Positions 18,216 to 27,243 of a DNA stretch of 30,000 bases are shown here, piece after piece. The notes below the pieces were generated by a model. The model saw only the letters and a program-made list of their open reading frames with translations. It had not been told where the DNA came from and did no database searches. The position numbers and the translations under genes are program-made. The DNA is from Prorocentrum cordatum (Eukaryota; Sar; Dinophyceae; Prorocentrales; Prorocentraceae). Location of the stretch: positions 2,501 through 32,500 of the forward strand of contig CAUYUJ010017996.1 of the NCBI GenBank assembly GCA_963575745.1, given 5' to 3'. The first letter of the stretch is position 1. Every line of letters begins with the position of its first letter.

Positions 18216-18449
18216 AGAAACCAGAGTCGGGGCTCATGGTGAGGAGGGATTCGTGGGACAGCGTGTGAGCCCTCTGCCCGGCATTCATGACGTGAGCGCC
18301 GTGGCAGCACGGGTCGCGCTGGCGCACAGCCTGGAAGGTGTCGTCTGCCGAGAAGGCGATGCCACTGCACGAGAGGGCACTGGATGCCGCGCACTGATGC
18401 TACAGACCGCTGAAACACGATGCCACAGAGAACGCACACACAGAGCATC
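18216..18449 (+). CDS. Possible coding fragment of unknown function
   Basis: From a TAA at 18213 one plus frame is open with ordinary composition and G/C-ending codons: GEEGFVGQRVSPLPGIHDVS, AVAARVALAHSLEGVVCREG, DATAREGTGCRALMLQTAET. It runs into the MITE at 18450, so its end is lost. It could be an exon interrupted by that insertion. No domain recognised. The opposite strand is also open, so strand is not certain. Confidence 0.25.
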
Positions 18450-18610
18450 ACCACCCACCAAACCACCCCAACCCAACCCGAAGGCGTCAATTTGCCCTCC
18501 ATTTCCAGTGTGGGAGGGTCCGGGAACATCGAAAAATATATATGGAGCCCATACCCCCCCAACCAGAAATTCGGGTCTTCGGGTTGGGTTGGGGTGGTCT
18601 GGTAGGTAGT
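18450..18610. mobile_element. MITE-like element with 34-bp terminal inverted repeats
   Basis: Terminal arms at 18450-18483 and 18577-18610 are inverted repeats with 31 of 34 bases matching; the inner 22 bp are a perfect match (18462-18483 against 18577-18598). CAGAGCA occurs at 18441-18447 and again at 18611-18617, directly outside the right arm and 2 bp outside the left arm, a probable target duplication. The 93-bp interior has no significant frame. Size and structure fit a non-autonomous DNA transposon; superfamily unknown. Confidence 0.7.
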
Positions 18611-18635
18611 CAGAGCACAGCCTGCAGCCTAACTA

Positions 18636-18930
18636 GACATGGTCAGAATGCCGTCCGACTCTTGAACGGAACCGTCGTACGTCATAGCTTCGATCACCTG
18701 CTCCACCATGTCTCGGATGGGAATGTGATACGTCGGAGGGACCGAGTACTCCTGGATAGCCGTCGCCATATCTATCAAGAAATCTAGCAGCGAAAGACTC
18801 CTTGGTGACCGAGCCGAGGTCGTCCAGCAAGTCGAAGACGTTGCATTCTATGTCCGCCAAGGAGTCGATCGGGTCGACTTCGTGGCAGAGCCGATCGGAC
18901 GGTTCGACCTTTTCCAGATGGGAAGAGGAG
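18636..18930 (-). pseudogene. Minus-strand gene remnant, acidic helical protein
   Basis: On the minus strand SHLEKVEPSDRLCHEVDPID and SLADIECNVFDLLDDLGSVT plus KESFAA are followed, after a one-base frame change near 18790, by DFLIDMATAIQEYSVPPTYH and IPIRDMVEQVIEAMTYDGSV, ending QESDGILTMSS and a stop. Both parts have convincing amino-acid composition. The HLEKV motif recalls EHLEKVN in the 19-575 remnant, a weak resemblance. The upstream end is cut by a GGA tract. Family not recognised. Confidence 0.4.
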
Positions 18931-18965
18931 GAGAAGGAGGAGGAGGAGGAGGAGGAGGAGGAGGG
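18919..18965. repeat. GGA tract
   Basis: AGGAGGAGG units directly upstream (in coding sense) of the minus-strand remnant. Confidence 0.85.
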
Positions 18966-19195
18966 CAGGCACGAGGAGGCGGAGGAATGGGGGAGACACG
19001 GCCCCCTCGTCCTGCTCCTCGTCCGAGGTTCTCCAGGGGCGCCTGGAGGATTCATAGGGGCCAAGACATCGCATTAACGACCACCAGTTCTGATGCGCTG
19101 ATCCTCGATCCAGAGCGGGTCTCTTCCGGGGGGGCGCTCTCGGCAGGCCGAAGGGGGGGGGGCGCCTGCGAGGCCACGCCCGCCTGGCGAGATGG
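18966..19195. other. GC-rich spacer, nothing firmly recognised
   Basis: Mostly unique sequence between purine and pyrimidine tracts, open in several frames but with no decisive motif. Confidence 0.3.
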
Positions 19196-19340
19196 CCCGC
19201 CGCGACCCCCCTTCTCCTCCCCCTCCTCCCCCTCCTCCTCCTCCTCCCCCCCCCCCTCCCTCCCCCTCCCCCCCTCCCCCTCCCCCTCCTCCCCCTCCTC
19301 CTCCTCCTCCTCCTCCTCCTCCTCCTCCTCCTCCTCCTCA
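19196..19340. repeat. CCT/CCCCCT pyrimidine tract
   Basis: About 145 bp of CCTCCT and C runs, ending at TCAGCGGGCC. Pro-rich and Ser-rich open frames are artefacts. Confidence 0.9.
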
Positions 19341-19411
19341 GCGGGCCTTTTTCGGGGGGGGGAGCTCGGTTCTCGATCCCTCGAAGCGGCGGGTGGGAAG
19401 GAGATCCCCCT

Positions 19412-19654
19412 CCGGCCGGCGCGAGGAGCACGACGCTCAACCTCCAGGCGGAGGTGGAGGACACGGTCTACGAGGCCCGCGTTCTCCGCGCGCGGCTCGG
19501 GCTGCGCCCATCCCCACCCCAGCCCGCGCCCGCTCAGAGGGAGGGGGGGTCGGTGGGAGGGGTTTCCCCCCTCCCACCCTGTATCCTGGGTCCAGTTGAG
19601 GACCAGTATCCTCAGCGTGCCTCCTGTGTGGCACGTGATACGTCGCTGGCTTGA
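19412..19654 (+). CDS. Possible short coding fragment with helical segment
   Basis: One plus frame reads LNLQAEVEDTVYEARVLRAR then LGLRP followed by a Pro/Gln-rich part and a stop at 19652-19654. The charged heptad-like segment resembles a short coiled coil. The minus strand across 19595-19805 is also protein-like, so at most one is real. No family recognised. Confidence 0.18.
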   Translation, partial: PAGARSTTLNLQAEVEDTVYEARVLRARLGLRPSPPQPAPAQREGGSVGGVSPLPPCILGPVEDQYPQRASCVARDTSLA

Positions 19655-19805
19655 CCATAGCGGAGATCAAGCTACGCCAACCCCGAACATCATCCGCGGC
19701 GAGCGCGAAGGTCTCGGGTGCCGCCTCTGCGAACCCCGCGGCCTCGGCAGCTCTCTGCCGCTCTGCCTCCGCGGTGGCCACGCCCCAGCGCAGCGCCAGG
19801 CACAC
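19595..19805 (-). CDS. Possible minus-strand coding fragment, Ala/Glu-rich
   Basis: The minus frame reads ALRWGVATAEAERQRAAEAA, GFAEAAPETFALAADDVRGW and RSLISAMVKPATYHVPHRRH. The end resembles PPTYHIPIRD of the 18636-18930 remnant (shared bases CGACGTATCAC), hinting at a related or duplicated element. It is bounded by two copies of a ~22-bp direct repeat (GTATCCTGGG, then TCCAGTTGAGGA) near 19579 and 19858. Confidence 0.25.
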
Positions 19806-19971
19806 TGCCGCTGAAGAGGCACGCGAAGGACGTGACCCTCCCTCCCTTCCCCCTCAGTATCCTGGGGTCCAGTTGAGGAAGGTCAAGCAGCCAAGGTCGG
19901 GTATAGCCAGGACCCCAGGTAAGGGGACCCGGTTGGTGGTAGGGCCCCGGAGCCCTAGAATCGGCCAGACT

Positions 19972-20090
19972 CACTAAACCAGGTCTGCTGCAGCTGGTGT
20001 TTTTTCGGACGACGGCAGTTCCGGTTAGTGGAACGGGGCGGGGGGGCGTCCCCCAGTACATATCACTAAACCAGGTTCCACTAAACCCAG
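19972..20090. repeat. CACTAAACCAGG direct repeats
   Basis: CACTAAACCAGGT occurs at 19972-19984 and 20064-20076, with a third related copy, CACTAAACCCAG, at 20079-20090. The intervening sequence has a GTTCC/GGAAC inverted pair. Role unknown; this could be the 5' region of the retroelement that follows. Confidence 0.5.
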
Positions 20091-20288
20091 TTCTGCCAAC
20101 GCCCGACTCGAGGGTCGAGGACGATGGCGGCGCAATCGGTCTGAGCTGCTGCGGCTCCACCAGCAGGCGAGTCCACTCCTGTTTCATTGGCGCAGGCGCA
20201 AGTGGCGTTTTGGAAGGAGTGGGCAGGCGACGGCAGCAAGCAATACAAGGCTAACCCACACCCTCGACAAGAGGACGCCCCCTAGTGG

Positions 20289-20994
20289 GTGACGGACAGG
20301 GGGGGCTCGGGGTCGGTCGGCTCGCGTCCTCGGGTCGGTCCTCTGGGAGCTCCTCCTCACGGGCCCTATCGGAATGGCTTGGGGGCGGGATTGCTCCCCC
20401 CCCCCCTGGGTAACATGCCTGAGAGGGCGGTTGGAGCTCTGACTCTTTCCCTCTCGGCCCCATCCGGGGGGCAGGCCGGGGGTGCCCATGGTCCAGGCCA
20501 CGCGGCAGGTAGAGTTTCTTTCCCTGGGTCTTCGGGTGGTGAGCCCATTAACACGGGCCCCATGCAGTCGTGTGATGATGTGACAAGAAGCCAGCGGAGA
20601 CACGCTCGCAGGAGAGCGCACAGGAAAGCCAAGAAAACACGTAGGCGTAAACAGAGACGGGCGATGGCTATGCGCAGATTGTCCCTGCTCCGCAGAGCCT
20701 CCCGGAGCCGTCGTGCAGCGCGCAAGGGGGAGTGTATATACCTCCGAGGCGGCACTTGGAACACCAGGTGCTGGGGGGCCACAGGCGGAGCGCATCAACT
20801 CATGAAGACAAAATGTTTGTTTGCGCTCGTGACTGCCAGACATTGGGACTTCTGCTTGCTATCGGATCTGAGTTTCCCAGACAACGGAGTGTGATAATTT
20901 GATCACGTGGGCGTAGTTTGGACAGTTGTCATCAGGGGAAACGTAGGAATTGCATCGAGTCCACGACTCACGGAAGAATGGAGGAATGGAGGGG
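20289..20994 (+). pseudogene. Non-LTR retroelement, N-terminal endonuclease-like part
   Basis: The frame carries a Gly/Pro-rich lead, then a very basic segment (20580-20730; RRRAHRKAKKTRRRKQRRAM), then GGTWNTRCWGA, KTKCLFALVTARHWDFCLLS and DLSFPDNGV. After TGA-TAA at 20892-20897 the same frame goes on with VVWTVVIRGNVGIASSPRLT and EEWRNGG. The order (TWN strand; helix with RxWDxCLLSDL; I/V-x-RG-x-VGI strand; helix ending W-x-x-GG) fits the first half of an exonuclease-endonuclease-phosphatase domain of a LINE-type element, which nicks target DNA. The later catalytic part (SDH-type motifs) is absent. The two stops and the missing half mark it as dead. Identification is by pattern, not by search. 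Confidence 0.5.
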
Positions 20995-21039
20995 GGAAGG
21001 TAGTAGCGAAAGGGGGGGAGGAAAGGAAGGGGACGAGGT

Positions 21040-22483
21040 GTGTGTCGAGCGGCCGATGGAAAGTGCGTGTGCCCAGTGCCTGGCTGTGAAAAGCGTTGCA
21101 ATGCGGGGAAACAGCTACGCTTCCATTATGATGAGCACCACGCCGTGCGGGACCCAGGCTTGGTGACTAGTTGGGCGCATTTTTGCGCCGACTGTAAGCA
21201 GTATCTGGGCACGCGGCCCCAATGTCATAGACGCCACTGCCCGGCGCGTCTGGAATACCAGCCGGCTTTGCAGACCACCGAAGGGCGTTGGATGGAGGTT
21301 CAGTGCGGCCCCCACCCGGCACCGCCGGATGGCTGGTGGATCGCTACGGATGGGTCTGGAGCGGACGGAGAGGCAGGCTAGGGCTCGGTCGTCTTCCGTT
21401 ATAACGGCCCGGGCACTATTGGGAGGATTCCCGACGTGGTGCTGCGCGCACACGTCACTACACAGGCGTGGGATCATCGTTGGCTTGGTGCCCGCACGCG
21501 CACCAACAAAGCGGCCGAATTATCTGCCATAGGCGAGACACACTGGCTTCTGGAGGAGGCGCCAGATAATGGGGACACACTGGCGCACATTCGCTACGAC
21601 TCACTCAGAGTACGCGGCCAACGTCGGTCGGCATTCGGGAGGCCCAGTCCAACGGAGAGCTTGCCGAAACCGTCCCAGAGATCACACGGCAGGCCTCTGA
21701 GCGGAGACGCATCACGTGGGGGCACGTCTACGGACACACGGGTGAGCGCGACAACGAACTCGCCGACAAACGGTGGATTATGGTCGAGAAGGCATGGTGT
21801 CTAGCATCACGGCGCCTCACAGCGCCGCCGCCACCCGTCCGTGATCTCGAGTGGCACGAAGTTGACATATGCCGTAAGTGTGGCGCCCGCGTGCTCATTT
21901 AGGACTTCCAGAGCCACGTGCGCCGGTGCGCAGCCACAGAGGCGGTCATTCCAGACGGGTGCGATACATGTCGCAAGTGCGGCGTCCTTATCCAGAAGTA
22001 TGCAAACAGCAGCGCCCGCGCCGGCCATGAGCGCCCGTGCAGGGGGAGCGAACCAGCCAACCGCACTTGTGTGAAGTGTGGCCACGTCTTCCCGTCAGCG
22101 CCGAGCGGCACATTGAGCAAGGCATGTTTTCGCATGAGGCGAGATGCAAAGGTGCCCCCCCTGCGGGGGCCGCGGCGCTTCCGCAGGGAGACGGGGCTGC
22201 GCCGGCAGCAGTTGGCCCGCCACCGGCGGCGGCTAAGGCCAAAGCGAACGCCAAACCTAGGGCCATTGGTAGCGGTGCACGGGCCAATGCCCAAGCCAAA
22301 GCCAAGCCGCGCGCCCACGGGCCGGGCTGGCTAGGCAGGGCCAAGGCTAAGGCCCAGGCAGCACGGGGTGCAAGAGATGTTGCGCGCGCCAAGGCCAAAG
22401 GCAAGGCGGCCGCGAAAGGGCGCGGCCGTGGTCGGAGGTTGTGGGGGGGTAGTCGGCCGGTCTTGTTCATCCCGGGCCCCTAG
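21040..22483 (+). pseudogene. Non-LTR retroelement C-terminus: zinc fingers, RNase H, zinc knuckles
   Basis: Parts in order. A C2H2 finger, CPVPGCEKRCNAGKQLRFH then YDEH (C-x4-C-x12-H-x3-H). A second Cys/His cluster (CADCKQ to CHRRHC). An RNase H domain with all acidic positions: TDGSG (about 21347), AEL (Glu at 21517-21519), RYDS (Asp at 21598-21600), HVYGHTGERDNELAD (Asp at 21765-21767). Two CxxC-H-C knuckles (CRKCGARVLI; CRKCGVLIQKY with GHERPC). A third, CVKCGHVFP, crosses a frame change to FSHEARC. The tail is rich in Lys-Ala (KAKANAK, KGKAAAKGRGRGRR) and stops at 22481-22483. TAG at 21379-21381 and 21900-21902 and at least two frame changes show inactivation. RNase H would remove RNA from the RNA-DNA hybrid during retrotransposition. 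No reverse transcriptase precedes it. Confidence 0.75.
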
Positions 22484-22854
22484 TCCCCTGCGGTGCAGCG
22501 GGTCAAAAATGCCGCGCTTTCGGGCCGATGGCCCCAGCGCCGATGGCCTTCTTGAAGGACCATCGGGGGGAGCAACCCTTCTGTGCCCGGCGCCGGACTA
22601 CTCTGGTCACCTGCTCCCCCCAGCCCCCCCGCGGCAGGGGCGTCCCGTCGTAGCGCGCGGGGGAAAAAGGCGGTCGGGGCCAGGACAGGGCTGGTTGAGC
22701 AAACCGAAGGTGTTTTCCCGTCTTCTCTCGTCGGGCGGACTCCCCGTGCCCCCCACAAGCGACCTCCCGAACCTTCCCATGAGTCCAAGAGGGCCCCAAG
22801 TCGGCGAACGATCGCTCCAAGACGCCCAAGATGGCCTCAAGATGGCCTCATCGA
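22484..22854 (+). other. 3' flank of the retroelement remnant
   Basis: GC-rich sequence without a convincing frame; it may include the element's 3' UTR. At 22810-22836 a 27-bp stretch is the exact reverse complement of 9096-9122 in the insertion at 8.6-9.4 kb, so a small piece of that array family lies here in inverse orientation. Confidence 0.4.
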
Positions 22855-22950
22855 GAGGAGGGGGACGAGGAGGAGGAGGAGGAGGAGGAGGAGGAGGAGG
22901 AGGAGGAGGAAGAGGAGGAGGAGGAGGAGGAGGAGGAGGGAGGAAAAGGA
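22855..22950. repeat. GGA array
   Basis: About 95 bp of AGGAGG units. It is followed by the unique motif TTGTGGAGTACCTCGTCG (22966-22983), which recurs inverted at 25954-25971. Confidence 0.9.
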
Positions 22951-22999
22951 GGAGAGAACGGGGGGTTGTGGAGTACCTCGTCGCTCGGAGGGTGTTTCC

Positions 23000-23355
23000 C
23001 GTTTCTCCATCCCCTGTTCTTCCTACTCCTCCTCTTCCTTCTCCTCCTCTTCCTCCTTATCATCAGCCTCCTCCTCCTTATCCTTATCATTATCCTCCTC
23101 CTCCTCCTCCTCTTCCTACTCCTCCTTTCTTCAGTTTTTTGTGTTGATTTTCTGATTTTCGTGACCCCCCAAAAAAGAACGCGGGGCGATCTCGATTTTG
23201 TTTTTCTTTCTTTCTTTTTTTGGGGGGGGGAAGTCGAACGCCTCCTTTCTCTCTCACCCGTCCTCGTCCTCCTCCTCGCCTCCAGAGTCGGGCTCTTCAT
23301 CGTCTTGCCCCCCCCACCACAAGAAAAAGAAAAACAAAACATCGAATTCGCTCCC
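23000..23355. repeat. CCT-rich tract and low-complexity T/C stretch
   Basis: TCCTCCTCTTCC units to about 23130, then T-rich sequence with a short G run at 23221-23229 and further CCT units to 23282. Nothing coding is supported. Confidence 0.7.
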
Positions 23356-23385
23356 TTGTTGTTGTTGTTGTTGTTGTTGTTGTTG
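23356..23385. repeat. TTG microsatellite
   Basis: Ten TTG units, as in the tails of the 650-bp family, but without family sequence next to it. Confidence 0.85.
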
Positions 23386-23437
23386 GGGGGAGGGGGTTAG
23401 GATAATCAGTAAAACCAAACAAATAATCTGAGGAACG

Positions 23438-23592
23438 GAGGAACAGGAAGAGGAGGAGGAAGAGGAGGAAGAGGAGGAGGAGGAACAGGAGGAGGAAGAG
23501 GGATGCCCCGCCCTCCTCCTCCTGCTCCTCCTCCCCCCTCTCCTCCTCCTCCTCCTCCTCCTCCTCTTCCTCCTCCTCCTCCTCCTCCTCCT
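23438..23592. repeat. GGA tract followed by TCC tract (inverted arms)
   Basis: A purine block (23438-23502) is followed after ATGCCCCGCC by a pyrimidine block of similar length, so the two could pair as a long imperfect hairpin centred near 23508. Confidence 0.75.
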
Positions 23593-23639
23593 TCCTTCGA
23601 ATAAGAACTTCTTCCTGTTGAGATGATTCGAAAGACAGA

Positions 23640-25760
23640 AATACCCTGCATGGCATTGCGTTGGCATTGGTTTGGCCATGGTTCGACATCGCATTGGCGT
23701 TGCGTTGGCATAGCGCTTGGCAGTGCGTTGACATTGTGATTGCATGTCGCAAGCATTGCGCTGGCGGTTCCAAATGGAACTCTCCACAAAAAGGACGCAT
23801 ATTTAAACCCTCTACCAGAAGGGCTCCTATCGAAACCCTCCCCAAACACGGCTCATTCATGTTGAAACCCTACACAGAAGGATTCCATGCGAAGCCCTCC
23901 ACAAAATGATTCCATGCGTTCCCCCATTGGCATTGCATTGGCATTGGGTTCGGATCACCTTGGCATTAGGTTGGCATTGCGTCGGCAGTGCTTTGGCATT
24001 GCGTTGGCGAGTTCCAGTGCCTCCCTTCGCAGAGTGACTCCTATGGCGCCCCACACAAGAAGGATCCCGATTGAAACATGTCACAAGAAGGGCTCATAAT
24101 GAACCCATTCGAAGCCCTCCATAGAAGAAATCCGATTGAAACCGACCACAATCGATTGCCCCTAGGCATATCATTGGGATTGGATTGGGATTGCCATCGC
24201 ATTGGTTTGGCATTGCGTTGGCACTGCTTTGGCGTTGCGATGGCGAGTTCTAATGGCTCCCACCATAGAAGGATTCCTATTGAAACCTTCCACACGAAGG
24301 GTTCCTTTTGGAAGCCCCCACATGAAAGGTTCATGGCAAAACTGTCCACTGAAGGATTATTGCCGAAACCCTCCACGGGAAGATTCCTATCGACATCTTC
24401 CGAAAAAGGACCCGATCCAAACCATCCACAGAAGGATTTCTGTTGGAATTTGTTGAAAGACTGGAATCATACCATCGGCATTGCATTGGCATTGATTTGG
24501 TAACGGTTTGGCATCGCGTTGGTATGGTGTTGGCATTGCCATGGCAGTGCGTTGCCATTGCGATGACATTGCGCAAGCGAGTCCCAACCGCACGCTCCAT
24601 AGAAGGATTCCGATTGAATACGTCCACAAAATTGATGCCTACGGGCCCCCCCAACAATTAAGGATTCACATTGCAATCCTCCACAGAAGGCTCCCTGTGA
24701 ATCCCTCCACAGACGGATTCCTATTGACATCCAGTGCAGAAGGGTCTTTAGAACGATTCCTTTGTGGATGACATCATCCATAGAAGGGTTCTTAGAAGGA
24801 TTGTCATTGAACGCTAACACAAAGAATCCACTCCATTGGGGTTGCAACGTTTGGATCACCCTCGCGTTGGTTTGGCATTCCGTAGGCACTGCGTTGGCAT
24901 TGTCCCCCTTCGCAGAACGGTTCCCATTGAAACCATCCACAAACAATATTCCTTCTGGAACCTATAACAAATGATTCTCCCCCTCATTGACAGTGCATTG
25001 GCATTGGATTGGGATCGCCTTGGCATTGGCTTGGCATTCCGATGGCAGTGCGTTCGCATTGCGATGGCATTGCGCTGGCGAGTCCTAGTGGCTCCCTCCG
25101 CAGAAGAATTTCTACTAAAGCCCCCTAAAAAAGGATTCCTTGTGAAACCCTCCACAGGAGGATGCCAACCGAAACCCTGCGCAGAGGCATTCCTATTGAA
25201 TTCCCCCGAAGAAGGATTCGTAATGACACCGTCCACAAAGGATTCTGATTGAAATCCACCGAGTTGAAGGATTCCCCCATTCACATTGCATTGGGCACTG
25301 CTTTGGCATTGCGCAGTGCGCTGGGATTGCGCTAGCGAGTCCTTGTGCCTCCCTTCGCTCAACGATTCCGATTGAAACCCTCCAAAAATAGGATTCCTTG
25401 TAACATGTACCACAAAGGCCCCCCTTCATTGGCATTGCGTTGGCATTGGATTGGGATCGCCTTGGCATTGGCTTGGCATTGCGATGGCACTGCTTCGGCA
25501 TTGCGTTGGCATTGCGCTGGCGAGTCCTAGTGGCTCCCTCCGCAGAAGGACTCCTACTGAAGCCCCCACAAGAAGGATTCCTAGTGAAACCCTCCACAGG
25601 AGGATGCCAACCGAAACCCTGCACAAAGGCATTCCCAATGACATCCTCCCACAAAGAAATCTGATTGAAATCCACCGAGCGAAAGGATTCCCCCATTCAT
25701 ATTGCAGTGGCATTAGCATTGGTTGGCAATGGACTGGTATCGCATCGGCATGCACTGGCC
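23640..25760. repeat. Compound satellite of GGCATTG and CCTCCACAGAAGG units
   Basis: About 2.1 kb in which stretches of GGCATTGCGTTGGCATTG alternate with ~28-bp units of the form GAAACCCTCCACAGAAGGAT. About nine such alternations are seen. A higher-order copy is clear: about 25000-25280 and about 25442-25717 are near-identical over roughly 275 bp, including GGCGAGTCCTAGTGGCTCCC and CCACAGGAGGATGCCAACCG. Short open frames on both strands are satellite artefacts. Confidence 0.9.
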
Positions 25761-25770
25761 TGGTGCAGGG

Positions 25771-25833
25771 GATAGACAGAGAGGGAGAGAGAGAAACAAA
25801 GAGAGACATAGAGAGAGAGAGAGAACCCGAGAG
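25771..25833. repeat. GA dinucleotide-rich tract
   Basis: AGAGAGGGAGAGAGAG and similar units with short interruptions. Confidence 0.8.
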
Positions 25834-26125
25834 AACGATATGTCGAGATAAGCATATGATGAGGGGATCACGGCGAACAGAAACATCGCAAACAAAAACA
25901 TCAAGTTCATAAAGATGAAGGACCGTTCCACTCGATAAAAAACCATACAAGAACGACGAGGTACTCCACAATCCCCCGGCCTCGAGGAGGAGGGAGGAGG
26001 AGGGAGGAGGAGGAGGAGAACCTCGCGCGCTGCGCCCTCCCCCAGGGCCAGATGGAGCCGCTCGCGCCCGCCTCCGCTGCCTGCCGGTCTGGGTGGGGCA
26101 CGCCGGCCGTCCTGGCGCTGCAACT
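25834..26125. other. Unique and GGA-containing 5' flank of second retroelement
   Basis: Unique sequence to 25980, then a GGA tract (25985-26022), then GC-rich sequence to 26125. No gene recognised. Confidence 0.4.
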
Positions 26126-26161
26126 CCTCCTCCTCCTCCTCCTCCTCCTCCTCCTCCTCCT
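26126..26161. repeat. CCT tract at the truncation point
   Basis: About twelve CCT units abut the first recognisable codon of the RNase H remnant, marking its 5' break. Confidence 0.88.
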
Positions 26162-27190
26162 GTAAGGCAGGCACAAAGTGTGCTTAGAGCAGAATTGTAT
26201 GGTTTCCTGAATGTTCTTCGGCACGGCACTGCCCCTCTACAGGTAGGGATCGATAATTCCACAGTCGTTCGGGGCTTCAGGCGAGGCCCAGTTTGGTGCC
26301 GCCAAGCCAGGCGACCGCTTGCCGATTTATGGCACATGATTTGGAATGCGATTGAAGATTCGTTCTCGGGGGAGGGGGACCTCGTCGTCGTCAAGGTCAA
26401 AGCGCATTCCAAAAAGGCTCAGGCCCAGCAGCTCGAGGGACTCGAGCTGTGCAACTACCTAGGGAATCAATGCGCCGACCTTCAAGCGAAGGAGGGCGCC
26501 AAGCTAGACGCCATCCCGCCTCATATTCGAGACACGTGGGTGTCTAGGTTTAAGGAGGTTTGTGCTGTTCTCGGGCTTGTCGGTGACATGACTTGTAAGA
26601 TAGGCACGTTTGATGACACCACAGGCCGTCTCCAGAATGCCTCCCAGCCCCCTGGCCCTCGGCCGTGCCGTTCGGTGCTGCCCCCTCCAGAGTCTCGGCA
26701 CGTCCTGGAGTGGGATAGGGGGTCTTGGAGGTGTGCTTGTTGTGCTAGACGGGCCCACAGCTATAAGGCCAAGCTGGTGTTGTCTCGTAAGTTGTGCAGA
26801 AAGGGTTTCTCCTCCCACGGTAAGTGGAAGAAAATAGCGCGTGTCGACGGGGCTCCTTTGCAGGGGCCAAGGCGACACAAGCTGTCTCGAATAGGCCACT
26901 ATACCTTCTGTCGAGAGTGCGGCGCCTTTTTGAGCGCTAGGGCTTGTGGACTACTTACAGGATGTCCAAAGGACCCGAAGGACCACAACGCCAAGACTCG
27001 ACGAAATCGTTTGCTGGCAGGTAAGCATCCGTATAAGAATGAAAGACTGCCTGGAGAGGTGGTCGCGCTGTCAAGAACCCAGGAATTGGAGTTTCTGGAG
27101 TCGATTGGGATTGCTGCCAGGGCCTCTGCCGCTGGAAGTGGCGTAGAGGCACAATCTTCCTCCGCCGCCTCAGGCGGTGCGGAGGTCTAA
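26162..27190 (+). CDS. 5'-truncated retroelement C-terminus: RNase H and Cys-rich tail
   Basis: A continuous frame of about 340 codons after the CCT tract, with no internal stop. The RNase H pattern is visible: RAELYGFL (Glu), VGIDNSTVVRGF (Asp), VVVKVKAHS (His) and GNQCADLQAKEGA (Asp). The first catalytic strand (DGS type) is missing, lost at the CCT junction, so the enzyme should be inactive. Downstream are CACC with RKLC (about 50 codons after the RNase H core) and FCRECGAFLSARACGLLTGC, then a basic stretch, TRRNRLLAGKHP, and a Ser/Ala-rich end with TAA-type stop TAA at 27188-27190. This order matches the C-termini of dinoflagellate LINE-like polyproteins as I know them. It differs from the 21040-22483 remnant in fingers and tail, so it is another family. 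No start codon is assigned; the real start is lost. Confidence 0.65.
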   Translation, partial: VRQAQSVLRAELYGFLNVLRHGTAPLQVGIDNSTVVRGFRRGPVWCRQARRPLADLWHMIWNAIEDSFSGEGDLVVVKVKAHSKKAQAQQLEGLELCNYLGNQCADLQAKEGAKLDAIPPHIRDTWVSRFKEVCAVLGLVGDMTCKIGTFDDTTGRLQNASQPPGPRPCRSVLPPPESRHVLEWDRGSWRCACCARRAHSYKAKLVLSRKLCRKGFSSHGKWKKIARVDGAPLQGPRRHKLSRIGHYTFCRECGAFLSARACGLLTGCPKDPKDHNAKTRRNRLLAGKHPYKNERLPGEVVALSRTQELEFLESIGIAARASAAGSGVEAQSSSAASGGAEV

Positions 27191-27243
27191 CCAGGTCTGT
27201 CGCAGGTGGACGCGAGGTGCTCGCCCACGCTGTGCTCGCGGGG

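Noticed and set aside
17413-18242. Plus-strand poly-Met and poly-Asp frames of about 270 codons
   Set aside because: In-phase GAT microsatellite; no start context, no unique sequence.
21807-22470. Minus-strand frames opposite the retroelement C-terminus
   Set aside because: The plus strand carries clear zinc-knuckle and RNase H motifs; the minus frames are shadows.
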